Part shown: positions 27,348 through 34,953 of the stretch, in pieces
How the letters are laid out: each line of letters begins with the position of its first letter
Numbering within the stretch: position 1 is the stretch's first letter
Assembly: GCA_900539655.1 (NCBI GenBank)
Contig: UQCR01000010.1
Coordinates: 27,199-91,198 of the forward strand
Length of the DNA stretch: 64,000 bases
DNA from: an uncultured Robinsoniella sp.
GTDB taxonomy: Bacteria > Bacillota > Clostridia > Lachnospirales > Lachnospiraceae
Reading direction: 5' to 3'
Translations under genes and position numbers: made by a program
The notes under the pieces: model-generated
Database searches by the model: none
The model's input: the letters and a program-made list of their open reading frames with translations, nothing else
Told to the model about the DNA's origin: nothing

Positions 27348-29089
27348 GCGCCTGCCTCCTCTTCACTTAACTGGGAATGGACAATCTCTTTGTATACTTC
27401 GCACGAATTCAGCAATTCTTTATGCGTTCCCATGCCTACACAATATCCGTCTTCCAGAACCAAAATGCGGTCTGCATTCATAATCGTACTAATTCTCTGC
27501 GCGACGATAATAACTGCCGCATCTTTGGTTTCATCTTCCAGCGCCCGACGCAGAGCCAGATCCGTTTTGAAATCCAATGCTGAAAAACTATCATCAAAAA
27601 TATAGATTTCCGGCTTTCTTACAATGGCCCTTGCGATTGCCAGCCTCTGCCGCTGTCCACCGGATACATTGCTGCCTCCCTGTGTTATTTCTGTTTCGAA
27701 TCCATCTTCTTTCGCAGTAATAAATTCATACGCCTGGGCAATTTTAGCTGCATCCTCTATTCTGCCTTCGGAAGCCATTTCATCGCCAAATTGAATATTA
27801 CTTTCTATTGTTCCCTTAAACAGGAATGATTTCTGTGGAACATACCCGATTTTCCTGCGTAATTCCTTGACCTCATAGTCCTTTACATCCATTCCGTTGA
27901 CCAGTACTCTGCCCTCCTGGGCATCATAAAACCGCAGAATAAGATTAATCAGCGATGATTTCCCACTTCCTGTAGATCCGATAATTGCTGTAGTTTCTCC
28001 CGGTTTTGTTTCGAAAGAAATATCGTGTATAACCGGCTCATCAGACTCCGGATAAGAAAAAGTAACATGTTCAAATGATAAAAACCCTTTTTTATCCCCG
28101 ATCTCTGCTTTAGGATCTTCTGTAATAATCGTAGCCTTAGTGTCCAGTACTTCGTTAACCCTGGATGCGGAAACCGAAGCCCTTGGATACATAACGAAGA
28201 TCAGCGCAAGCATCATTACAGACATCATAATCTGCATGACGTATTGGATCACCGCAATTACATCACCTGTCAAAAGCGGAGTTCCATTCACTCTGGTAAG
28301 CTGATATCCACCAAACGCCAGCAGTGCAACATTAGTGCCATAGAGTACAAAACTGAGCACAGGAGTCAGGGTTCCCATAATTCGCTGCATCCGCATTGAA
28401 TTTTTCATAAAGCTTTCATTTACCTCATAAAACCGATCTGCCTCATGCCCTGTAGTGCCAAATGCCCGGATAACCCGAATACCAGTAAGCTTTTCCCTCA
28501 TTACCAGATTGATTTGATCAATTTTTGACTGCATAACCTTTGACAGCGGTATTGACCGCAGTGCGATTACAAGTACAGCAGCTATCATAACCGGCATAGA
28601 AATGAAAAGCACCATAGACATGGACGGGCTTTTTAAATATGCCAGAATGACGCCTCCCACACACATAACTGGTGCCATCAATACAATCCTCAGGAACATA
28701 TTCATAAAATTCTGTACCTGTGTAATGTCATTATTCGTCCTGGTGATGAGTGAAGATGTGGAAAAGCGGTCAAACTCCGCTCTGGAAAAATACTGTACTT
28801 TTGTAAACACCTCACTTCTCATACTCCTGCCAATGCCCATAGAAACACGTGCCGAAAAGAAACCCGTTGCAATATTGCAAAGTGCTCCCAGAATCGTAAG
28901 TATGAGCATCGATCCCCCCGTTCGGATAATAAATGCTGCATCACCGTTTGGAATTCCTTTATTAATAATATTTGACAGATAAGCCGGCAGCCCCAGATTA
29001 CACAGTACGCCGCCAATTACCGTCACAGCAATGAAGAAAACGGCAGCTTTAAACTTACCCAACTCTTTAAATACCTTTTTCATAGGCAT
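27344..29089 (-). CDS. Heterodimeric ABC exporter subunit, degenerate NBD
   Basis: 581-residue half-transporter with six membrane helices and an ATPase domain. Walker A is GSTGSGKSS and the signature VSGGQRQR, but Walker B reads YIFDDSFSALD (Asp for Glu) and the H-loop IVAQRIST (Gln for His), so ATP at this site is not hydrolysed normally. The same substitutions occur in the paralogue at 13818-15554. The start at 29089 follows AAGGAG; the frame is open to 29137 but that extension lacks a ribosome site. Confidence 0.93.
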   Translation of the reverse strand: MPMKKVFKELGKFKAAVFFIAVTVIGGVLCNLGLPAYLSNIINKGIPNGDAAFIIRTGGSMLILTILGALCNIATGFFSARVSMGIGRSMRSEVFTKVQYFSRAEFDRFSTSSLITRTNNDITQVQNFMNMFLRIVLMAPVMCVGGVILAYLKSPSMSMVLFISMPVMIAAVLVIALRSIPLSKVMQSKIDQINLVMREKLTGIRVIRAFGTTGHEADRFYEVNESFMKNSMRMQRIMGTLTPVLSFVLYGTNVALLAFGGYQLTRVNGTPLLTGDVIAVIQYVMQIMMSVMMLALIFVMYPRASVSASRVNEVLDTKATIITEDPKAEIGDKKGFLSFEHVTFSYPESDEPVIHDISFETKPGETTAIIGSTGSGKSSLINLILRFYDAQEGRVLVNGMDVKDYEVKELRRKIGYVPQKSFLFKGTIESNIQFGDEMASEGRIEDAAKIAQAYEFITAKEDGFETEITQGGSNVSGGQRQRLAIARAIVRKPEIYIFDDSFSALDFKTDLALRRALEDETKDAAVIIVAQRISTIMNADRILVLEDGYCVGMGTHKELLNSCEVYKEIVHSQLSEEEAGA

Positions 29090-29394
29090 GGTTCTCCTTC
29101 TACAAAATCTAATGTAATATTTTATGAAGATAATCATTTCTTACTTGTAGTATTGCTAAAAATGTAAAAATTATCTATTCAAGTTATAAATCGAAAATAT
29201 TATCTTGATATTTGCAATCTGATATTGTATAATATTATAAACGCAATACATAGTCACAGTTTGAATATAAAATTCTCATTTTCTCTAAAGCTATCTGTTT
29301 TTCTATCGTACATTTTCCGTACCCATTCCCTTTAGTGCAGAATCCTTCATATTTTTATGTGTCTGTGTATAACCCCATTCAAAAGGAGGATAAC
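29090..29394. other. Divergent promoter region, AT-rich
   Basis: About 305 bases without a gene between the ABC exporter pair (minus) and the Rpn gene (plus). Several TATAAT-like boxes, for example near 29228-29240, could serve either side. No clear operator or hairpin was seen. Confidence 0.4.
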
Positions 29395-30348
29395 ATGACA
29401 CAAGAAAAAGACTTATTCATAAACCAGTATCTGGATAACCCGAAACATTTTGCAGACCTCTATAACGGAACGGTATTTCATGGTAAACAAATTATAGATC
29501 CGGATAACCTTTCTTCTTCGGACAGGGATCTATCTATTCTCCTTCCGGACAAATCCGGAAGAAAAAACGCAGTCAGGCGCTATCGTGATGTAGTCAAAAA
29601 AACACATTTGGGTGTTCAGTTTGCTATTCTGGCATGTGAGAACCAAACGGATGTAAATTATGCCATGGTAATCCGCTCTATGCTATACGATGCTTTGAAT
29701 TACACCAGACAGATACAGGATTTAAAGTCCACCAGCACCGGCGGCAGACATTACAAAAATTCCGGTGAATTTTTATCCGGAATGTGCAAAGCAGATAAAC
29801 TTATCCCCGTTGTAACTTTGGTTGTATACTTTGGAAAACAGCCATGGGATGCTGGTAACTGTCTTCACGATCTGCTTTCATTAGATCCTGAAATGATTGA
29901 ATTAAAGGAAATGATTCCTAATTATGGAATCAATGTTCTGGACACAAGAAGAATTAAACATTTAGAGAATTATAATACGGGATTAAGAGAAATCTTCGGC
30001 GCATTGAGATATGCAGAAGATAAACTTGGGATAACACGCCATATCAAAGAAAATCAGGAACGGTACAGCCAGCTTGATCTTCAGACTTTTGAATTGATTC
30101 ATCTTCTACTGGGTGAATCAGACAGACTGAATACTTTAAAAAATACGACGATCACGGACAAGAAAGGAGTTTTTAATATGTGTAAAGCTTTTGATGATAT
30201 CAGAGAAGAAGGTATAATGAAAGGGGAAAACAGATTTGCCGCGCTTTCCCGCTATTTACTGCTGGAAAATAGGATTAAGGACTTAATGCAGGCTACCACA
30301 GATATGACATTGCGAAACAGTTTGTATGAGCAATATAAATTGTCTTAA
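29395..30348 (+). CDS. Rpn-family (PD-(D/E)XK) nuclease / putative transposase
   Basis: 317 residues. It resembles the Rpn/YhgA-like (transposase_31) group of PD-(D/E)XK nucleases: an early DGTVFHG-like stretch (LYNGTVFHGKQIIDPDNLSS), the acidic DRDLSILLPD, the strand-rich QFAILACENQTDVNYAMVIR carrying the E-x-Q that ends the nuclease motif, and IPVVTLVVYFGKQPWD. Family members are DNA endonucleases linked to recombination and phage defence. The start at 29395 follows AAAGGAGG; the frame continues upstream to 29335 without a site. The C-terminal 56 residues can be made separately from an internal start at 30178. Confidence 0.8.
   Translation: MTQEKDLFINQYLDNPKHFADLYNGTVFHGKQIIDPDNLSSSDRDLSILLPDKSGRKNAVRRYRDVVKKTHLGVQFAILACENQTDVNYAMVIRSMLYDALNYTRQIQDLKSTSTGGRHYKNSGEFLSGMCKADKLIPVVTLVVYFGKQPWDAGNCLHDLLSLDPEMIELKEMIPNYGINVLDTRRIKHLENYNTGLREIFGALRYAEDKLGITRHIKENQERYSQLDLQTFELIHLLLGESDRLNTLKNTTITDKKGVFNMCKAFDDIREEGIMKGENRFAALSRYLLLENRIKDLMQATTDMTLRNSLYEQYKLS
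30178..30348 (+). CDS. Candidate internally initiated C-terminal product of the Rpn gene
   Basis: Inside the Rpn gene and in the same frame, AAGGAG at 30164-30169 stands 8 bases before an ATG at 30178. It would make a 56-residue protein, MCKAFDDIREEGIMKGENRF and on to the shared stop. The site is as good as that of the full-length gene. In E. coli, rpn genes are reported to make small C-terminal proteins from internal starts that inhibit the full-length toxic nuclease. This may be the same arrangement, but expression cannot be seen from sequence. Confidence 0.45.
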   Translation: MCKAFDDIREEGIMKGENRFAALSRYLLLENRIKDLMQATTDMTLRNSLYEQYKLS

Positions 30349-30538
30349 GACACGCCGATTATAGATCTCAATATCATGTAGCATTTGAAATAAGGAAAAT
30401 AATTTTACTACCATATCTATACTCTTACCGGATTTGTTATTGTTTAAAGAGGATACATAACACAATAGAATCTATATTTATTCTTCATAACAAATCTAGT
30501 AAGAGTTCATATAATTACATCTAACTGTAAGGCTTTTC

Positions 30539-30823
30539 TCAGACCCAGATCACTGTCCAATAACATTTCGTCATATGATTGCGTAATCTAAAGTTATAAG
30601 TAATTCCATCCTGAATCAATTCGCAGTTAAACTCCTTTTGATGAATTCCAACGAAATTACGTTCTTTAGATTCTGTAATTCGAAAATCCCGGATAGTATG
30701 AATATTGCCCATCTCATCTTGATACCGAAACATTGTAGGAATTGCCTTTCCAGTGGAAGTATACCAACAGCCACATGCAATTTCCTGTATGTTATTATTA
30801 ATTACTTGAGTTTGTGCGCTCAT
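30539..30823 (-). CDS. Small conserved-looking hypothetical protein
   Basis: 94 residues, no signal peptide or membrane span. Not recognised beyond a resemblance to small Clostridial hypothetical proteins that share a GCWYTSTGKAIPTMFRYQDE-like block. The protein is rich in beta-prone segments (NIHTIRDFRI, FNCELIQDGITYNFRL). It has a GGAGG ribosome site and follows two paralogous small genes on the same strand, 11 bases after the nearer one, so the three probably form one operon, convergent with the Rpn gene. Confidence 0.6.
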   Translation of the reverse strand: MSAQTQVINNNIQEIACGCWYTSTGKAIPTMFRYQDEMGNIHTIRDFRITESKERNFVGIHQKEFNCELIQDGITYNFRLRNHMTKCYWTVIWV

Positions 30824-30834
30824 TTTTTCCTCCG

Positions 30835-31038
30835 CTAAGCCATTATCTGTGTATTGTTGTATGGAACTGTTTTAACTTTCAGCCTGCGGCACGCTATATG
30901 GTACATTTTTAATGCCTCTCTCTCCGTTAGCTCTTCCCCGTCCCAGTTTAATTCTATATTGGGGAAGAACATGCGGATTGATTCGAAGAGAAGTCTTGCA
31001 TTCTCATTCTCAAAAGGAATTTTCATTGTTTTTAGCAT
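30835..31038 (-). CDS. Small hypothetical protein, FENENAR paralogue 1
   Basis: 67 residues from the ATG at 31038 (MLKTMKIPFENENARLLFES), which has GGAG about 9 bases upstream; the frame is open to 31086 and a longer form overlapping the upstream gene is possible. It shares with the next gene upstream the pattern FENENAR-x-LF, then LT-x3-A-x2-MY-x2-A-x3-I/V-x-I/V. No known domain recognised; cytoplasmic. Middle gene of a three-gene operon. Confidence 0.55.
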   Translation of the reverse strand: MLKTMKIPFENENARLLFESIRMFFPNIELNWDGEELTEREALKMYHIACRRLKVKTVPYNNTQIMA

Positions 31039-31079
31039 TAATATCATCTCCATTTCTTCTGCAATCATGTACTGAAGGA

Positions 31080-31304
31080 TTAACATGCAATTATGTTGTA
31101 GATTGGAATATATTGCTTATTATTTACTATTGGAATATGAAGCCCTTTTGCGTGATAATACATGGCAACTGCCTGATCCTCTGTCAGTGGATGCCCCTTT
31201 AAGTCGAGTGATATATATCTGGTTTTTATTTCCTGGAATAGCATCCTGGCATTTTCATTTTCGAAAGTGATCATTTTTCCTTTTTGATTCAGCTTTTGAT
31301 TCAT
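31080..31304 (-). CDS. Small hypothetical protein, FENENAR paralogue 2
   Basis: 74 residues with ITFENENARMLFQEI and HPLTEDQAVAMYYHAKGLHI, clearly related to the 67-residue protein downstream. AAAGG lies 8 bases before the start. Two adjacent diverged copies suggest duplication and perhaps a complex of both proteins. Function unknown; the nearness of an Rpn nuclease suggests but does not show a defence or mobile-element role. Confidence 0.55.
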   Translation of the reverse strand: MNQKLNQKGKMITFENENARMLFQEIKTRYISLDLKGHPLTEDQAVAMYYHAKGLHIPIVNNKQYIPIYNIIAC

Positions 31305-31874
31305 AACAATTACCTTTCTATTATCTCGAACATTTGTTCTCTTTATGATCTAATTATATCGAATCACTCTTCTGTTGTCAAGTTTGAAATGCTGTACTTA
31401 AACAAAATTGTATCTAAATAAATACACACAGTTGCTGTTTTTTACAGATATACTTTTATCTTTCCACCAACATTCCTTCTGGGATTTTTATTTTTCATGA
31501 CTCATTTACAACAATTATTTTGATTATTATTTGTGATGTTTTAGAAAATCCGTCAAAAAATATTGAAAGAAAATACCACACATACATCCTGGATGATCAT
31601 CACTGCACTCTTGGGCTTCGTAATGTGTGCGTCTGAAAATCGTCTCTACAAAATGGATAATTTTAACGAACTTACAGAAAACTTTGTCGGATTACTAATA
31701 AGTAGATTTTAGATGAATTAGAATAGACAGTTAGATTCCAAAATTTATTTATAAAATACGGCAGCTGCGCAGAAAGTGTATTTTCAAAGATACGTTTTCA
31801 AATATCTTTGGGATCCCATAACTTTCTTACAGCTGCCAAACTAATATTTTAATATTATTCCTGTTCGCGGCCAA
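31305..31874. other. 570-base intergenic region with a nested hairpin
   Basis: Promoter of the small-gene operon should lie near 31320-31400. A plus-strand frame from 31545 to 31712 is open but has no start until TGG-ATG inside it and matches nothing I know; I do not call it a gene. At 31760-31837 a nested hairpin (listed separately) ends the fucosidase transcript. Confidence 0.5.
31760..31837 (-). terminator. Nested stem-loop, probable terminator of the fucosidase operon
   Basis: Outer arms GGCAGCTG (31760-31767) with AGAAAGT pair with ACTTTCT and CAGCTGCC (31830-31837). An inner hairpin pairs CAAAGATA (31785-31792) with TATCTTTG (31803-31810). It starts 38 bases after the GH29 stop on the minus strand. 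The trailing sequence is AT-rich but lacks a clean T-run. Confidence 0.55.
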
Positions 31875-33581
31875 CTAATCAATCTGTATTTTAAAACACA
31901 CCGGATAGGGCGTTTCTATTTTTTCTTCTACCTTCACATGCATTCCTGCATCATCTCTTGTATAGGAAACCTCAGTATGATAGCCTAATACGGAAACGCT
32001 TTTCACGTCAAACGTACTGGTGGCGACACTACATACCTTTGGTATGCCGCAGGCCTTGATTGTCACCTGGCCGTCCTCTGGAAATCTCATTACAAATGCA
32101 TAGAGTATTCCGGCTTTGTACGTATAACGGATATCCTCGGGCGTAAATGGTGCTCTGTCCACATCTGTAAAATATCCGCCCGCAACTTTTGTGGGACCCT
32201 CACCAAATATCTGCCAGAATGTGGTGCCGTAAATTCCTTCTCCGTTTTTCTTCAGCCAGTTTCCTATTTCCAAAAGCACATTTCTGTCTTCTTGCGTGAA
32301 AGTTCCGTCTGCTTTTGGTCCAACATTGAGCAATAGACAGCCGTTTTTACTTACAATATCAACCAGATCACCGACTAAGTCTACTGGTGATTTGAAATCA
32401 TTCCCCTGTGTATAGCACCAGGAATTTTTTGCGATTGCCGTATCTGTCTGCCATAACTGTGGACGAATGCTATCCAATTGCCCTCTTTCCAGGTCAAATA
32501 CTGCGCTTCCATAAGCATACGCATCATATTTATAATTAATAGCCACTTCCATGCCCCACTGGGCTGCACGATTATAGTAAAATGCTGCAAATTTTTTCAG
32601 GTAAGGCTTAAAAGCCACGTTTTGGATCCACCAGTCAAACCAGACTATCTGCGGCCGGTAATTGTCCACAAGTTCACACATTCTGGCAAGCCAGTCGTCC
32701 AGATGTGCTTTTTCGGGCGCAACTGAATAGATGTCATGTGTCACACTTCCGTCTGCATCTCCTCCATCCTGCTGTTTCCAATAGAAATCCTCAAAAGCAG
32801 GATCATTGACGTCAGAATCAAACTCCCTTCCACCATTGAAAAACCAACAATGCTCTGCCCGGTGATCTGAAACAGTGAAAGTAATGCCGCGTTTGTCCGC
32901 CTCTTCTTTTAACTCTTTGATGATATCTCTTTTTGGTCCCATATTTTTAGCGTTCCATTTTGAGAGTTCGCTCTCATACATTTGAAAGCCATCATGATGT
33001 TCTGCAACCGGCATGATAAATCTGGCACCGGACTGCTCAAACAGATCCAGCCATTCAGCTGCCTGAAAATGTTCAGCAAGAAACATCGGTATAAAATCTT
33101 TATATCCAAACTTGTCATGAGAACCATAAGTCTTTAAATGGTGTTCATATTCCGGAGAGCCTTTTTGATACATATTTCTGGGATACCACTCATTTCCAAA
33201 TGCCGGAACTGCATACACACCCCAGTGGATAAAGATTCCGAATTTAGCATCCTGATACCACTTTGGAATTTCATAACCGCATAGCGACTCCCAGGTATCT
33301 TGAAATGGTCCCTGAGCAATAACCTGGTCTACTTCATCCAGTCTCTCCCGAACTTTTTTCTGCACTTCATCCTGCACTTTAAACTGTACTTCTTTCCGTC
33401 CTTTTTCCTCAACTTCTTCTTTAACTTTGAAACGGACTTCTTCCTGCATTTTTACCTGGACTTCTTGTATTTTTTCCTGAACTTCTTTCTCTATTTTTTC
33501 CTGGACTTCTTGTATTTTTTCCTGAACTTCTTTCTCTATTTCTTCCTGAACTTCTTCCTTTATTTCTTCCTTTACACCCAT
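31875..33581 (-). CDS. GH29 alpha-L-fucosidase with charged repeat N-terminal extension
   Basis: 568 residues. Residues about 103-560 are a GH29 fucosidase: IPKWYQDAKFGIFIHWGVYA, AEHHDGFQMYESELSKWNA, the nucleophile Asp at about 316 in QIVWFDWW, and NGCLLLNVGPKADGTF. No signal peptide, so it acts on imported oligosaccharides. Residues 4-83 are an unusual Glu/Lys/Gln/Val/Ile repeat (KEEVQEEIEKEVQEKIQEVQ) with hydrophobic residues every 3-4 positions and a 15-residue unit repeated at 16-30 and 31-45. AGGAG 8 bases before the ATG shows that the extension is translated. Last gene of the operon beginning with the binding protein at 40014. Confidence 0.93.
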   Translation of the reverse strand: MGVKEEIKEEVQEEIEKEVQEKIQEVQEKIEKEVQEKIQEVQVKMQEEVRFKVKEEVEEKGRKEVQFKVQDEVQKKVRERLDEVDQVIAQGPFQDTWESLCGYEIPKWYQDAKFGIFIHWGVYAVPAFGNEWYPRNMYQKGSPEYEHHLKTYGSHDKFGYKDFIPMFLAEHFQAAEWLDLFEQSGARFIMPVAEHHDGFQMYESELSKWNAKNMGPKRDIIKELKEEADKRGITFTVSDHRAEHCWFFNGGREFDSDVNDPAFEDFYWKQQDGGDADGSVTHDIYSVAPEKAHLDDWLARMCELVDNYRPQIVWFDWWIQNVAFKPYLKKFAAFYYNRAAQWGMEVAINYKYDAYAYGSAVFDLERGQLDSIRPQLWQTDTAIAKNSWCYTQGNDFKSPVDLVGDLVDIVSKNGCLLLNVGPKADGTFTQEDRNVLLEIGNWLKKNGEGIYGTTFWQIFGEGPTKVAGGYFTDVDRAPFTPEDIRYTYKAGILYAFVMRFPEDGQVTIKACGIPKVCSVATSTFDVKSVSVLGYHTEVSYTRDDAGMHVKVEEKIETPYPVCFKIQID

Positions 33582-33797
33582 TATGCTTTCTCCTATCTTC
33601 TTTTATTTTGCTAAATTTCAAAATCTACTTATATCCTATCTAATATCTATTAATGTACTATCTAAAAAAATCTATTTAGGTACTATCTAATATCTGTTTA
33701 TTTACAACTATTTATATATAATGAATCCATGTATTACCATCCCGTACTCATATCCATTGCCACATAGCAATGCAGCATATTGACTCCCTTACCTATG

Positions 33798-34856
33798 CTA
33801 TGCCCCTTGATGATGTTTTTTCGTCTGCTCCATATTCTTAATATACTCGGTGGGGCGCATTCCGAACTTTTCCTTAAAACAGGTACTGAAATAACCCGTA
33901 TTCTGAAACCCGTTTTTAGCAGCCAGCAAATCGATGCAGCTGATCCCGTCCATAATCATCCGAACTGCACTTTCCAGGCGCAATTCTTTTATATACGATG
34001 GGATGGAAGTACCTGTTGTTTGATTGAATATCCGGCTTAGATAGGATGGATTTACAAAGCATGATTTTGAAATAACCGTCAATGACAACTGAGTTTCCTG
34101 ATAGTGAAGATCTATATATTGCCTGGCGAGCTCAACGATTATTTCTGTCCCGGAGTTTCTCTCCTCACCCTGCTGACAGAGTTTTTCCAGGAACAACTTT
34201 ATTAAAAATTCTTTGAACGTCGTAAAGTGAGGTATTTCCTTTGCTTTTTCCTTCTGTCTCTCCGAACTGCTGCAAAATTCATTCAAAGTGTCCATCAGAC
34301 TTTGTGACAAGCTGTTAAATTCTTCCGGGGTTGTATAGTGTTCCTGGGCATAAGCAAAAATCTCTGCAAGCTGGCTGCCCACTTCTTCCTGCTTTCTCTT
34401 ATACATTTTATCCAGCAAATCTTCTTTCATTTTCTTATAATACATTTCACCCAGAATTGTCCTCTGGCTCATCTGCTGCTCTTCATCCAGCATTTCTTTG
34501 ATTTTTTTTAGAACCTTTTTTAGATGCTGCTCTTCCACAGGCTTTAGCAGATACTCTTTTACGCCATAGTGAATGGCATTCTGTGCATAGGAAAAATCAT
34601 CATAACCCGTCAGGAAAATGATTTTTACTGTGCTGTTCTGTTCATATAATTTTTTTGTCAGTTCAATCCCATTGATAATCGGCATCTCGATATCAGCAAT
34701 CATTAAATCAATCTTTTTCTCAGACAGCAGCTGCAATGCCTCTTCCCCGTCTTCGGCTTCTTCAGCAATCGTGAATCCATACTCTTCCCAATCTATGCAG
34801 CTTTTCAAACGTTGTCTGGCATAGAATTCATCCTCTACAATTAAGATCTGATACAT
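33798..34856 (-). CDS. YesN-type response regulator with AraC DNA-binding domain
   Basis: 352 residues: receiver domain at residues 1-125 with the phosphorylated Asp in LMIADIEMPIINGIEL, a helical linker rich in Lys/Glu/Gln (residues 125-235), and two AraC-type HTH motifs (QLSLTVISKSCFVNPSYLSR and LLAAKNGFQNTGYFSTCFKE). Partner of the sensor kinase just upstream. It should activate the neighbouring transporter and fucosidase genes when the kinase senses a sugar. Confidence 0.93.
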   Translation of the reverse strand: MYQILIVEDEFYARQRLKSCIDWEEYGFTIAEEAEDGEEALQLLSEKKIDLMIADIEMPIINGIELTKKLYEQNSTVKIIFLTGYDDFSYAQNAIHYGVKEYLLKPVEEQHLKKVLKKIKEMLDEEQQMSQRTILGEMYYKKMKEDLLDKMYKRKQEEVGSQLAEIFAYAQEHYTTPEEFNSLSQSLMDTLNEFCSSSERQKEKAKEIPHFTTFKEFLIKLFLEKLCQQGEERNSGTEIIVELARQYIDLHYQETQLSLTVISKSCFVNPSYLSRIFNQTTGTSIPSYIKELRLESAVRMIMDGISCIDLLAAKNGFQNTGYFSTCFKEKFGMRPTEYIKNMEQTKKHHQGA

Positions 34857-34953
34857 TTTAGCCTCACTCTTTCCTGTTACAAAGCGTCAAATTTCAAATG
34901 TAAGCTTATCGTTAGCTTATAAGCAGCTGTCATCAATTAATTTTAAACATTCT

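Noticed and set aside
29395..30348. Insertion sequence or transposon around the putative transposase
   Set aside because: No terminal inverted repeats or target duplications were seen; the protein fits the Rpn nuclease group, which is not part of a classical IS.
31545..31712. Small ORF in the gap before the fucosidase terminator
   Set aside because: No start codon or ribosome site at its beginning, no recognisable family; probably chance.
33300..33614. Plus-strand 104-residue Phe/Leu-rich ORF, apparently a membrane protein
   Set aside because: It is the antisense shadow of the charged repeat arm of the fucosidase, whose own ribosome site and domain are clear.
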